The notes under the pieces: model-generated
Databases searched by the model: none
The model's input: the letters and a program-made list of their open reading frames with translations, nothing else
Told to the model about the DNA's origin: nothing
Translations under genes and position numbers: made by a program
NCBI GenBank assembly: GCA_045649485.1
Contig: JAZRPZ010000114.1
Location: 1-64,000, forward strand
From: RUG11247 sp045649485
Lineage (GTDB): Bacteria > Bacillota > Clostridia > Christensenellales > Aristaeellaceae
DNA: 64,000 nucleotides
Reading direction: 5' to 3'
Shown here: positions 31,801 to 39,726 of the stretch, in pieces
Position numbering within the stretch: position 1 is the stretch's first letter
How the letters are laid out: the number at the start of each line of letters is the position of its first letter

Positions 31801-33198
31801 ATGAAAGCTGTTTCCGGCTGGAGCTATGCTCCCTATACCCCTCCGCTTTTTGAATCAGGCGATATCTATGTCTGCCGCATTGCCCCCTATTCCGCAGGCT
31901 TCCGCTGCGAATGGCTGGGTTTTGAAGGCATTATCGAATATACCGTCCGCTACGGTCTGCGCGGCGGCAAAATGGAAAACGAAGTGCGTACGTCCGAATG
32001 CAGCTGCGACATAACCGGACTCAACGACTTTGCAGACTACGAATTTCAGGTGTTCTGCGGCAACAAAAAGAGCCGCGTGCGCCTCGTCCGCACCGGCGAA
32101 AGCGTAGGCAGCGTGGTAAACTATCTCCATCCCGATGACGAATGCTATTCCTTCTCCGGACGCAGCCTGTGCTCGCCCAGCCTTGTACGTCATCCCGACG
32201 GCTATCTGCTGGCATCCATGGATGTATTCGCCGGCAGCCGTCCCCAGAATCTCACTCTCATCTTCCGCAGCGATGACGACGGCGACACCTGGCACTATGT
32301 AAGCGAGCTGATGCCCTGCTTCTGGGGCCGCATGTTCATACACAACGGTGCGCTGTACATGCTCTCCTGCTCCACCGAATACGGCGACCTGCTCATCGGC
32401 CGCAGTGACGACGGCGGAAAGACATTTGCCACGCCCACAGTACTGCTGCGCGGCGCCGGCCGCACGGACGAAGCGGGCGTACATAAAAATCCTCAGCCGC
32501 CGGTCATTTACAACGGACGCATCTGGGAGACTCTCGAATGGGGCGCATGGCAGATAGGCGGTCATGCGGTGATGGTAATGTCCGCGCCCGTTGATTCCGA
32601 CCTGACCGACCCCGCAAGCTGGCTCTTCTCCGAACCCGTGCCCTACGACCCCGCATGGCCCGGTCTTCCCGAAGGCAGAAGCGCCGGAAATATCGAAGGT
32701 ACCCTTACCGTAGACACCAGGGGAAATCTCATAAACATAATGCGCTACGACATGACGAAGATGCGCCCCAATCACGGCTATGCGCTGGTATATTCCGTAA
32801 ATGCGGACGAACCCGAAGCGCCCATCGTTTATCAGCGCGCCATGCCCTTCCCCGGCAACCACTCGAAATTCGAAGTACAGCTTGATGACGAGAGCGGGCT
32901 CTATTTCTCCATAGTAAGCCGCATCACCTCCCATGAAGATACCTCAAGCCGCAATCTGCTCTCGCTTGTCTGCAGCCGCGACCTTGAAAAATGGGAACTG
33001 GTGTGCGACCTTTTGGACTACCGGCATGAAGACCCCAGAATGGTCGGCTTCCAGTATGTGGATTTCACCATCGAGGGCGATGATCTTCTGTACCTTTCCC
33101 GCACTGCCATCAATCGTGCAAAGAATTTCCACGACGCCAACTATTCCACATTCCACGTGCTGAAAAATTTCAGAAAGCTGCTGAAAAAGGAGATATAA
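31801..33198 (+). CDS. Cytoplasmic sialidase-fold (BNR/Asp-box) protein
   Basis: A 465-residue protein with no signal peptide. A fibronectin-type-III-like N-terminal part (about 1-105, ending YEFQVFCGNKKSRVRLV) precedes a six-bladed propeller recognised by Asp-boxes: RSDDDGDTWHY near residues 160-170 and GRSDDGGKTF near 200-209. The region SLCSPSLVRHPDGYLLASMD opens the propeller. Many proteins of this family are exo-sialidases or other glycosidases, but the arginine triad of true sialidases is not obvious here, so the substrate is open. It shares an operon with a phosphodiesterase 1 bp downstream. ATG follows AACAGGAGG. Confidence 0.72.
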   Translation: MKAVSGWSYAPYTPPLFESGDIYVCRIAPYSAGFRCEWLGFEGIIEYTVRYGLRGGKMENEVRTSECSCDITGLNDFADYEFQVFCGNKKSRVRLVRTGESVGSVVNYLHPDDECYSFSGRSLCSPSLVRHPDGYLLASMDVFAGSRPQNLTLIFRSDDDGDTWHYVSELMPCFWGRMFIHNGALYMLSCSTEYGDLLIGRSDDGGKTFATPTVLLRGAGRTDEAGVHKNPQPPVIYNGRIWETLEWGAWQIGGHAVMVMSAPVDSDLTDPASWLFSEPVPYDPAWPGLPEGRSAGNIEGTLTVDTRGNLINIMRYDMTKMRPNHGYALVYSVNADEPEAPIVYQRAMPFPGNHSKFEVQLDDESGLYFSIVSRITSHEDTSSRNLLSLVCSRDLEKWELVCDLLDYRHEDPRMVGFQYVDFTIEGDDLLYLSRTAINRAKNFHDANYSTFHVLKNFRKLLKKEI

Positions 33199-33199
33199 T

Positions 33200-33970
33200 A
33201 TGAAGAAGGTAATCCTCATATCCATAGACGGCATGCGTCCCGACGGCGTAATGAACTGCGGAAATCCTTATGTAAAAGAGCTCCTTAAGATCGGTTCCCA
33301 TGCTCTTGACGCGCGCACCGTGATCCCCTCGGTAACGCTGCCCTGCCATACATCCATGTTCCATTCCGTAACCCCCGAGCGCCACGGCATCACCACCAAT
33401 ACCTACATGCCGCAGGTACGCCCCATAAACGGCCTTGCCGAGCAGATAGCCATGGCAGGCGGAAAATCCGCAATGTTCTACGGCTGGGAGCCCCTGCGCG
33501 ATATCACCCGCCCCGGTTCCCTCAAATGGGCGGAATATATAAACGCATATTCCGATGAACACACCGACGGCATACTCACCGACAAAGCACTTGCCTGCAT
33601 TGAAAAATACCGCCCCGATTTCGTATTCCTCTACATGGTAGAGACCGATGAAAAGGGCGGACATGACAGCGGATGGATGACCGGGACTTATCTCGAATAT
33701 GTATCCCATGCAATCGACAATGCACGCCGCGTAATCGAGGCTGCCGGCGATGAATACACCGTGATCATCACTGCTGACCACGGCGGACACGACCGTGCCC
33801 ACGGCACCGAGATGCCTGAGGATATGACTATACCCATGTTCTTCGTGGGCGACGAATTCGAAGCCGGAAAGGCTCTCGAAAACGTATCTATTCTTGATAT
33901 CGCACCCACTATCGCAAAAATAATGGGTGTATACCCCGCAAGGGAATGGGAAGGAAAAGCCCTGATTTAA
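33200..33970 (+). CDS. Alkaline-phosphatase-fold phosphodiesterase/nucleotide pyrophosphatase family
   Basis: A 256-residue two-metal hydrolase. The metal-binding and nucleophile motifs are complete: ILISIDGMRPD near residues 5-15, PSVTLPCHTSMFHSVTPERHG near 43-63 with Thr as the likely nucleophile, VETDEKGGHDSGW near 148-160 and ITADHGGHDRAHGT near 190-203. The protein is short for the family and has no signal peptide, so it is cytoplasmic. Substrate may be a phosphodiester or phosphonate. Its ATG lies 1 bp after the stop of the sialidase-fold gene with a ribosome binding site AAAAAGGAG inside that gene; the two proteins are thus translated together. Confidence 0.85.
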   Translation: MKKVILISIDGMRPDGVMNCGNPYVKELLKIGSHALDARTVIPSVTLPCHTSMFHSVTPERHGITTNTYMPQVRPINGLAEQIAMAGGKSAMFYGWEPLRDITRPGSLKWAEYINAYSDEHTDGILTDKALACIEKYRPDFVFLYMVETDEKGGHDSGWMTGTYLEYVSHAIDNARRVIEAAGDEYTVIITADHGGHDRAHGTEMPEDMTIPMFFVGDEFEAGKALENVSILDIAPTIAKIMGVYPAREWEGKALI

Positions 33971-33977
33971 ACAGAAA

Positions 33978-34018
33978 AGTGCCGGTGCGTTTTGCACCGG
34001 CACTGAATTTTTTATTTA
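33978..34018. terminator. Terminator between phosphodiesterase and lysA genes
   Basis: AGTGCCGGTGC (33978-33988) pairs with GCACCGGCACT (33994-34004) perfectly, followed by GAATTTTTT. Confidence 0.88.
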
Positions 34019-35311
34019 TATATCGCACTTTATGAGGTCTTCCAGAGTTTCGCGGCGGATGGCAATCCTGTCCTCGCCGTCCTTCAGCATTACTACCGCA
34101 GGACGCAGCAGGCGGTTGTAATTGGATGCCATGGAGTAATTATAGGCACCGGTCACCGCAACTGCGATAAGGTCGCCGCTTTCCACATGGGGAATCGTCA
34201 CGTTTTCCTGAATGAGGTCGCCGGATTCGCAGCAGCGTCCGGAGATGGTGCACAGGAAATCCGCCTTTTCGTTCATGCGGCTTGCGTTATAAACGGTGTA
34301 GGAAGATTTATACAGCGCGTAGCGGGGGTTGTCGGCCATGCCGCCGTCAATGATGACGTATGCGCGGTGACCTTCAACTTCCTTTACAGCACCTGCGGTA
34401 TAAACGGTGATGCAGGCATCTGCTACGATGGAACGGCCGGGCTCCATGCAGATGGCGGGCGCATTGATGCCAAGTTCGGCACTCAGCGCACGCACCTTTT
34501 CGCCAAGCTTGGCTATGCATGCGGGAATATCGATAGCAGGATCGCTTTCAACATAACGCACGCCGAAACCGCCGCCCAGGTCGATCTTCTCGGGCACATA
34601 GCCGGTGGCTTCCTTTACTTCCTTCACGAAGTTCAGCATCTTCTCAGCAGCCAGATAGAAGGGACCTTCGGAGAATATCTGAGAACCGATGTGGCAATGG
34701 AAGCCTGCAACATGTATGCGTTCAAGACCCAGCGCATACTTGACGAACCTCAGCGCCTGACCGGTCTCCAGCGGACGACCGAACTGCACGTCCACCTTGC
34801 CGGTATTTACCGCAGCAAAGGTGTGGTTATCGATACCGGGAGTAACGCGGAGCACCACCTTTGCGGTGGTATTTTTCTTTTCGCAGATGCGGTTGATGTT
34901 ATCCAGTTCAAATTCGTTGTCTGCCATGAAATAGCCGATGCCGCTGTCAAGCGCAAGCTCTATCTCCCAGTCAGCCTTATGGTCGCCGTGGAAATAAGCC
35001 CTTTCCATGGGGAAACCCGCCTTCAGCGCGGTATAAAGCTCGCCGCCGCTGACAACATCGATTCCCATGCCCTCTTCCGCAGCAATACGGTATATTTCCT
35101 TGCAGGAGAAAGCCTTGCTGGCATAGGCAGGCAGAGAGCCCGCGCCGAACGCCTCGCGCATGGAATTTATATAGGTACGCATATTTTCGCGCACCCTGTT
35201 TTCATCGAATATCATAAGCGGGGTGCCGTACTTTTCGGCAAGCGCCCTTACGTCAACGCCGGCAAAGGCCAGCGCACCGTCATTAGTGAGCGAAATGCTC
35301 TTCTGTATCAT
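34016..35311 (-). CDS. lysA: Diaminopimelate decarboxylase
   Basis: The last step of lysine synthesis: decarboxylation of meso-diaminopimelate. Length 431 residues. PLP-dependent fold III: the PLP lysine is in PAYASKAFSCKEI near residues 61-73, the HIGSQ motif in VAGFHCHIGSQIF near 200-212, the glycine-rich phosphate loop in IDLGGGFGVRY near 242-252, EPGRSIVADA near 290-299 and CCESGDLI near the C-terminus. The start ATG at 35311 is preferred because the frame upstream enters the promoter. Together with the lysine-riboswitch transporter the cell can make or import lysine; lysA itself has no riboswitch but has an operator-like inverted repeat between the -35 and -10 boxes. Confidence 0.95.
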   Translation of the reverse strand: MIQKSISLTNDGALAFAGVDVRALAEKYGTPLMIFDENRVRENMRTYINSMREAFGAGSLPAYASKAFSCKEIYRIAAEEGMGIDVVSGGELYTALKAGFPMERAYFHGDHKADWEIELALDSGIGYFMADNEFELDNINRICEKKNTTAKVVLRVTPGIDNHTFAAVNTGKVDVQFGRPLETGQALRFVKYALGLERIHVAGFHCHIGSQIFSEGPFYLAAEKMLNFVKEVKEATGYVPEKIDLGGGFGVRYVESDPAIDIPACIAKLGEKVRALSAELGINAPAICMEPGRSIVADACITVYTAGAVKEVEGHRAYVIIDGGMADNPRYALYKSSYTVYNASRMNEKADFLCTISGRCCESGDLIQENVTIPHVESGDLIAVAVTGAYNYSMASNYNRLLRPAVVMLKDGEDRIAIRRETLEDLIKCDI

Positions 35312-35348
35312 TTGAATACACGATCCCTTCGGGAATAAATATACATTC

Positions 35349-35377
35349 AGTATACATACACCCATTACGGGTGTCAA
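35349..35377 (-). promoter_or_regulatory. Promoter of lysA with inverted repeat in the spacer
   Basis: On the minus strand: TTGACA (35377-35372), 17-bp spacer, TATACT (35354-35349). ACACCC (35358-35363) and GGGTGT (35369-35374) form an inverted repeat filling the spacer, a typical repressor position. Confidence 0.75.
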
Positions 35378-35389
35378 TGGAACAGGTTG

Positions 35390-35947
35390 TTAATTATGCC
35401 ATTCACAGGCAAGTATCGCATAATGGGCGGCATCGCATATACCCTGATTATTCATATCCGATTGCCTCATAGTGCCCTCATATTTCATGCCGCACTTGCG
35501 CATGACCGCGCCGGAATTGGGGTTGTTTATATCATGGCGGGCTTCCACACGATTCATGCCTACTTTTTCTATCATATAGCCGATAACCGCCTTAAGCGCT
35601 TCCGTCATTATGCCCCTGTGCCAGAATTTTCTGCCGAGACAATAGCCTATCTCCGCCTTCATTACGCTGTCATCATGAGCCACAACGGAAATGCTGCCGA
35701 TAGCCTCTTCTCCATTGTCCTTAAAAACGATAGTCCACAGATAAAAATCGTCCTTCTCATAGGCTTTCACCCACTGCCCTATTATCTCATAGGCAGGTTC
35801 AACGGATGTATAGGTAGGCCAGGTAAGGTATTTAGTGACTTCCGGGTCGCTTGCCCAGTTGTCAAACATAGCCTGCGCGTCATCTGTTGTGATTCTGCGC
35901 AGTATAAGTCTTTCGGTCTCGATGGTCTGTGTGCCGATATGCTTCAT
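35390..35947 (-). CDS. GNAT-family acetyltransferase (RimJ/RimL-like)
   Basis: A 185-residue N-acetyltransferase. N-terminal TERLILRRITTDDAQAMF near residues 10-27, the acetyl-CoA loop in GYCLGRKFWHRGIMTEALKA near 106-125 (Q/RxxGxG/A-type), and ARHDINNPNSGAVMRKCGM near 141-159, typical of RimJ/RimL-type GNATs that modify protein N-termini, amino acids or antibiotics. The start at 35947 follows CGGAGG. The gene is preceded by a leader peptide gene and a terminator, so expression is predicted to be controlled by attenuation; that arrangement is common for inducible antibiotic-resistance genes, but no drug target can be named here. Confidence 0.88.
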   Translation of the reverse strand: MKHIGTQTIETERLILRRITTDDAQAMFDNWASDPEVTKYLTWPTYTSVEPAYEIIGQWVKAYEKDDFYLWTIVFKDNGEEAIGSISVVAHDDSVMKAEIGYCLGRKFWHRGIMTEALKAVIGYMIEKVGMNRVEARHDINNPNSGAVMRKCGMKYEGTMRQSDMNNQGICDAAHYAILACEWHN

Positions 35948-35965
35948 GCTGATTCCTCCGATAAA

Positions 35966-36000
35966 TAAAAAACGGATGCAGGCATCAGACCTGCACCCGT
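35966..36000 (-). terminator. Attenuator terminator between leader peptide and GNAT gene
   Basis: An 11-bp stem (36000-35990 with 35982-35972, one G-U) with a 7-nt loop, followed on the minus strand by six T. It lies 12 nt after the leader-peptide stop codon and about 20 nt before the GNAT start. Confidence 0.85.
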
Positions 36001-36012
36001 GCATACACAAAC

Positions 36013-36075
36013 TCAATGCGATACATACGGAGCGCGGCCTGTTCTGCACATCATTTTTTTCATCATATTCATCAT
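36013..36075 (-). CDS. Met-rich 20-residue leader peptide upstream of GNAT gene
   Basis: A 20-codon reading frame encoding MMNMMKKMMCRTGRAPYVSH, with a very strong ribosome binding site (AAAAGGAGG, about 7-8 nt upstream). Six of the first nine residues are Met. The end contains RAP, reminiscent of the RAPP/RAGP elements of ribosome-arrest peptides. It sits between a consensus promoter and a terminator hairpin, so its translation could decide whether the hairpin forms. It is far too small to be a shadow of another gene and is not overlapped by one. Role as a stalling leader is inference; the layout is directly visible. Confidence 0.72.
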   Translation of the reverse strand: MMNMMKKMMCRTGRAPYVSH

Positions 36076-36103
36076 AACTGCCGCCTCCTTTTGCTTTTGA
36101 GCA

Positions 36104-36132
36104 ATGATACCACAACAAAAATTGTTTGTCAA
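36104..36132 (-). promoter_or_regulatory. Promoter of the leader peptide-GNAT unit
   Basis: On the minus strand: TTGACA (36132-36127), 17-bp spacer, TATCAT (36109-36104). Confidence 0.78.
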
Positions 36133-36163
36133 TAAAAATACCGCCCTTATACGGGCGGTATTT
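36131..36163 (-). terminator. Terminator of degV
   Basis: AAATACCGCCC (36137-36147) pairs with GGGCGGTATTT (36153-36163), followed on the minus strand by TTTTTATT. Its tail touches the -35 box of the next promoter. Confidence 0.88.
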
Positions 36164-36170
36164 CTTGAAT

Positions 36171-37037
36171 TTATCTTTCCTTTGCTGCGAAGAACAGGGC
36201 CAGAGTACCGGGGCCGGAATGGGCGCCGATAACGGGACCTACGTAGTTGATGCAGGTGTGAGCAGGATTGAATTCCTTCTTCAGCATATCCATAAGCATC
36301 TCTGCGTCATCACCGCAGTCGCCGTGAGAGATGTAGATATAATCGGCAGAAGTGATGGTTGCGCGCAGCTTGTCTGCCAGACGCTTTACGGAAGCCTTGC
36401 GTCCGCGGGCAACTTCCACCTTGGTGAGATGGCCTTCGTCATCCACATGCATGATGGGCTTGATGCCAAGAGCGGAGCCGACGATAGCGGTTGCCTTGGA
36501 AACACGGCCGCCGCGATGCAGATAGAACAGATCGTCTACGGTAAACCAGTGAGCCATGCTCATCTTGATATCCTCGGCATACTTTGCGCACTCATCAAGA
36601 TCTGCGCCTTCTGCCTTCTTTGCGGCGACCATATCGACCATCATACCCTGACCCAGGGAAGCGCACAGGGAATCCACACAGATGACCTTACGCTCGGGAT
36701 ACTTTTCCATCAGCTCGTCTGCTGCCAGACGGCCGGCATTGAAAGTGCCGCTCAGACCGGTGGAGAAGCCGATATACAGTACATCCTCACCTGCCTGCAG
36801 ATGGGGCTCCATAACAGCCTTGAACTGGTCTACATTTGCAGCGGTGGTCTTTGCAGGCTTGCCTGCACGCAGCTCGTCATAGAAAGCATGAGGATCGATC
36901 TCGCGCCAGTCGGCATAGTTTACATAGTCCTTGCCGTCCAGGTTTACGGTGAGCATTACGTTTTCTACGCCATTTTCCTCAAAACGATACTGAGGCAGGT
37001 CGCAGGAAGAATCGGTAATAATGATATATTTATTCAT
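36171..37037 (-). CDS. DegV-family fatty-acid-binding protein
   Basis: A 288-residue DegV protein. Members bind a fatty acid in a deep pocket and, as FakB, present it to the kinase FakA for phosphorylation. The first domain opens YIIITDSSCDLP near residues 4-15 and has KPAKTTAANVDQF near 60-72; the second carries FSTGLSGTFNAGR, VDSLCASLGQGMMV, DDLFYLHRGGRVSKATAIVG and YVGPVIGAHSGPGTLALFF. The conserved Ser/His/Arg pocket residues are therefore present. No fakA is adjacent. The ATG at 37037 follows GGAGG; the gene has its own promoter (37078-37107) and terminator. Confidence 0.93.
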   Translation of the reverse strand: MNKYIIITDSSCDLPQYRFEENGVENVMLTVNLDGKDYVNYADWREIDPHAFYDELRAGKPAKTTAANVDQFKAVMEPHLQAGEDVLYIGFSTGLSGTFNAGRLAADELMEKYPERKVICVDSLCASLGQGMMVDMVAAKKAEGADLDECAKYAEDIKMSMAHWFTVDDLFYLHRGGRVSKATAIVGSALGIKPIMHVDDEGHLTKVEVARGRKASVKRLADKLRATITSADYIYISHGDCGDDAEMLMDMLKKEFNPAHTCINYVGPVIGAHSGPGTLALFFAAKER

Positions 37038-37077
37038 AATGGCATACCTCCAGTAAATGAACATAACCAGCTTAATG

Positions 37078-37107
37078 ATTATATCATCAAAAAGGTTGTT
37101 TATGCAA
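37078..37107 (-). promoter_or_regulatory. Promoter of degV
   Basis: On the minus strand: TTGCAT (37107-37102), 18-bp spacer, TATAAT (37083-37078). A short hairpin AGACCA/TGGTCT (37115-37129) just upstream may end the preceding transcript. Confidence 0.65.
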
Positions 37108-37130
37108 CATTCAAGACCACTTTGGTCTAA

Positions 37131-37763
37131 TCAACGCGGTATCTCAGCATATTCTATGCTGCCGAAATGCAGCACCAGCGTGCCTTCCTTAACCGATACC
37201 TTCGCCTTTTTGCCGGTGAATTCGTTGCTTACTCCAAGGGCGATATCGCTGAGCATGGTATAATCGCTGATTTCATACAGCAGACCTTCTATGCTCACTC
37301 CCTTTGCAGGCTCGCTCATGCAGAAAACGGAAACAACACCCTCAGCGGATTCCTTGAAATCTGCTTCGCCGTTATGAATGGCTGTAAGGCAGCAATCTCC
37401 GGATATCCAGCCCTGACCGCCGCGGTTTGCGATATACATAAGCGTCTGGATATTCGCGAGAGTATGGTCAAGCCTGCCGCCCAGCGCACCGTAAATAAAG
37501 AAGTGGGTGTATCCCTTTTCAAAGCCCAGCTTTACCGCCAGCATCATATCCGTATCGTCCTTCATTACGGGATGCTGCACTACGTTTTCATTTTCCGGCA
37601 CTCTGCCGAGGGAATCAAAATCGCCCACGGCGAGGTCAGGCTTAAGACCCTGTGCAATCACCTCGGCATAACCGCCGTCCGCTGCGATGAGGTAATCTCC
37701 CGCGCGGTAATCAATTTTCGCGCCGCCCATTTCGCCGGCGCCAACAATATGACAGATGCTCAT
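37131..37763 (-). CDS. Thiamine pyrophosphokinase
   Basis: Transfers pyrophosphate from ATP to thiamine to give thiamine diphosphate, the cofactor of IorA and other enzymes. Length 210 residues, normal for the family. Motifs: YLIAADGGYAEVIAQGLKPD near residues 25-44, VGDFDSLGR near 46-54, DDTDMMLAVKLGFEKGYTHF, and GALGGRLDHTLANIQTL near 93-109, which includes the substrate-binding DHTLAN. The ATG at 37763 follows GAGG; the frame upstream lacks a ribosome binding site. It is the third gene behind the aph-like kinase and the Rsm22 gene. Confidence 0.92.
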   Translation of the reverse strand: MSICHIVGAGEMGGAKIDYRAGDYLIAADGGYAEVIAQGLKPDLAVGDFDSLGRVPENENVVQHPVMKDDTDMMLAVKLGFEKGYTHFFIYGALGGRLDHTLANIQTLMYIANRGGQGWISGDCCLTAIHNGEADFKESAEGVVSVFCMSEPAKGVSIEGLLYEISDYTMLSDIALGVSNEFTGKKAKVSVKEGTLVLHFGSIEYAEIPR

Positions 37764-37789
37764 AAATTCATCCTCATTCGTATTTTCGT

Positions 37790-38755
37790 TTATTCCGGAA
37801 TCGCATCGCCGCAGGATGCCTTTCTTGCCCACTTGAACATAGCATCCTTTTTGCGTACGGTAAGCTGTTCTATGCCCTTTTCGCCGCATACCTTAAGCGT
37901 TATCTTGCCGGGCTCTATCTGCGGATGCCTTGCCACACGTCCCTTAGCAGCTAAGACCGTTTCCTTCGAAACCGCTATATAGCAGAATTTCTCATCCTCG
38001 TAGGGAGCATCGCCGGTCTTCAGCGCCTTATGCAGCTTGCTGCGGGCAATGCGGCATGTGAAATGGCACCAATCGCCATCGGTGATGGGACATTCGTTCA
38101 TATGCGGACATGGCGCGGCAATATGACCGCCTTTTTCGATAAGCGCCTTTCTGATCTGCATAAGCTGCTTCCAGCCCTCGGGCGTACCGGGCTCGACTAT
38201 CAGCAGAAGTCTTTCCGCCGCATCAAAAAGCTTTTCCGCCGCCTTGAGCCTGTCTGTTTCCCTGAGTTCATTCAACACATAGGAAGCCAGCACCACGTCG
38301 GATCTCTGAATGGGCGCAGCACCGGTCAGGTCAAATTCCTGCCACACAGCATTTGCAAGCGCATCTTCGTCGGCATTCTGCATAAGCCCGCTGCCGATAT
38401 CGCGCATGGATTTTTCCCTTTCGAGACAAGTGACCCTGGATATATCCATAGCGTCCGCCGCAGCCCAGCTGCCCGCGCCGGTACCTGCGCCAACGTCGGT
38501 AAGCGTCACGCCCTCGGGCATATCAAGCCTTTCAAGCGTATAACCCAGTGCGGTTCGCACCGCGCCGTACGTAGCAGGCATACGCGCCGCAGCATAGGCA
38601 GCAGCCTCAATATCGGTGGTTACCAGTCGGGTACCACGGCCCAGACCTTCACGATAACGCTTGCTGGTCTTATCGGCAGCATCGGTAAGTCCGGTGCGGC
38701 TCACACCTTCTGCCATCTGTTCTATTGCGCTTTTAAGCGCCTGCGGAAGTTCCAT
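37790..38755 (-). CDS. Rsm22/METTL17-family methyltransferase-like protein of the small ribosomal subunit
   Basis: A 321-residue protein of the Rsm22 family, known from mitochondria, where it supports assembly of the small ribosomal subunit. The SAM-binding motif is LTDVGAGTGAGSWAAADA near residues 85-102, followed by SDVVLASYVLNELRE. A cysteine/histidine cluster CPHMNECPITDGDWCHFTC near 214-232 could hold an iron-sulfur cluster, as proposed for the mitochondrial protein. Methyl transfer has not been shown for this family, so it is a putative rRNA methyltransferase or assembly factor. It is the middle gene of kinase-rsm22-thiamine pyrophosphokinase, 15 bp behind the first. Confidence 0.85.
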   Translation of the reverse strand: MELPQALKSAIEQMAEGVSRTGLTDAADKTSKRYREGLGRGTRLVTTDIEAAAYAAARMPATYGAVRTALGYTLERLDMPEGVTLTDVGAGTGAGSWAAADAMDISRVTCLEREKSMRDIGSGLMQNADEDALANAVWQEFDLTGAAPIQRSDVVLASYVLNELRETDRLKAAEKLFDAAERLLLIVEPGTPEGWKQLMQIRKALIEKGGHIAAPCPHMNECPITDGDWCHFTCRIARSKLHKALKTGDAPYEDEKFCYIAVSKETVLAAKGRVARHPQIEPGKITLKVCGEKGIEQLTVRKKDAMFKWARKASCGDAIPE

Positions 38756-38770
38756 ATAACCCTCCGATTA

Positions 38771-39637
38771 TCAAATCATTTCGATGAATTTCTCTATATC
38801 CCCGTCATAGCCGTTTTTCAGCCGATCAAGTGACTCCTGCGCCCATTTGGGAAAAATTTCCCGCTGATATGCCATATGCAGCGTCACTATTGGCGAAATC
38901 ACATTGTCTATGCTCTTTTCCGCTCCGGTATCATAAGCCCCGTATGCTTCTATAAACGCCTCCCCCGCCTCTGCAGACAGGGAGGACAGTACATTCCTCA
39001 TATCAGAATAAACATGACCCTTCCCAAGAAGATTATAATCAAACATTATAGCCGATTTTCCGTCGCGGGCGACCGCCATATTAGTATAATAAAAATCATT
39101 ATATGTAATGGTCATTGGAGTCATGTCTATAGCATTGCGTATACGTTCAAAGTTTGCTTCAAGCAAATTCCATACCGGATTGTTTTCCGTATGTGACAGC
39201 CGCTTCACACGCTCAACATTCTCTCTGCTGAACAAATCCGCCTCGCTGTACATTCCTGCGCCATGTTCTTTCACATATGCAAAGCCGGCATCGTGCAGCT
39301 TTCTGTACCATACGGCAAGTTTGCCTGCGATATCCGCATCGCGCATATCAGCTTCTTCGGCAAGCCTGTACACGCCTTCCCGGGACATATCTTCCATGAG
39401 CATCGCTGCGTCGGAGGAATCTATTATGCGAAGAGTGGGTATGCTCAGGGATTCAAGCAGTCTGTAATTGGCTATCTCTCTGCGGGAAGGGATATCTTCG
39501 AAACACTTCAGTATTACACTTGCGTCTCCTGAAAACACACGCGCAACGGCAACGCCCGCCTTATCCTGCAGTATTTCGAAACCGCATTCCGGAATGCCCA
39601 TTTTTTCCAGCTGTGCGCAAATAAATTCCCGTTTCAT
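38771..39637 (-). CDS. Aminoglycoside-phosphotransferase-fold kinase
   Basis: A 288-residue protein kinase-like phosphotransferase. The catalytic loop is TYNDFYYTNMAV near residues 185-196, a variant of the usual HGDxxxxN in which the first His is Tyr while Asp and Asn are kept; the metal-binding aspartate is in IMFDYNLLGKG near 204-214. The N-lobe Lys is in VILKCFED near 42-49. Substrate unknown; members phosphorylate choline, ethanolamine, sugars, homoserine or antibiotics. The ATG at 39637 follows GAGG. It leads a three-gene operon with rsm22 and thiamine pyrophosphokinase. Confidence 0.8.
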   Translation of the reverse strand: MKREFICAQLEKMGIPECGFEILQDKAGVAVARVFSGDASVILKCFEDIPSRREIANYRLLESLSIPTLRIIDSSDAAMLMEDMSREGVYRLAEEADMRDADIAGKLAVWYRKLHDAGFAYVKEHGAGMYSEADLFSRENVERVKRLSHTENNPVWNLLEANFERIRNAIDMTPMTITYNDFYYTNMAVARDGKSAIMFDYNLLGKGHVYSDMRNVLSSLSAEAGEAFIEAYGAYDTGAEKSIDNVISPIVTLHMAYQREIFPKWAQESLDRLKNGYDGDIEKFIEMI

Positions 39638-39662
39638 ACATACCTCAAGTGGGTTTTTATAC

Positions 39663-39691
39663 ATTATATTTTATACTCGCACAAAAGACAA
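39663..39691 (-). promoter_or_regulatory. Promoter of the kinase-rsm22-thiamine pyrophosphokinase operon
   Basis: On the minus strand: TTGTCT (39691-39686), 17-bp spacer, TATAAT (39668-39663). Its -35 box lies in the tail of the pflA terminator. Confidence 0.65.
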
Positions 39692-39724
39692 GAACCCCCG
39701 GTGTTTTTTACACCGGAGGCTCTT
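39690..39724 (-). terminator. Terminator of pflB-pflA
   Basis: On the minus strand GAGCCTCCGGTGT pairs with ACACCGGGGGTTC around an A/T loop, followed by TTGTCTTTT. Confidence 0.82.
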
Positions 39725-39726
39725 AT

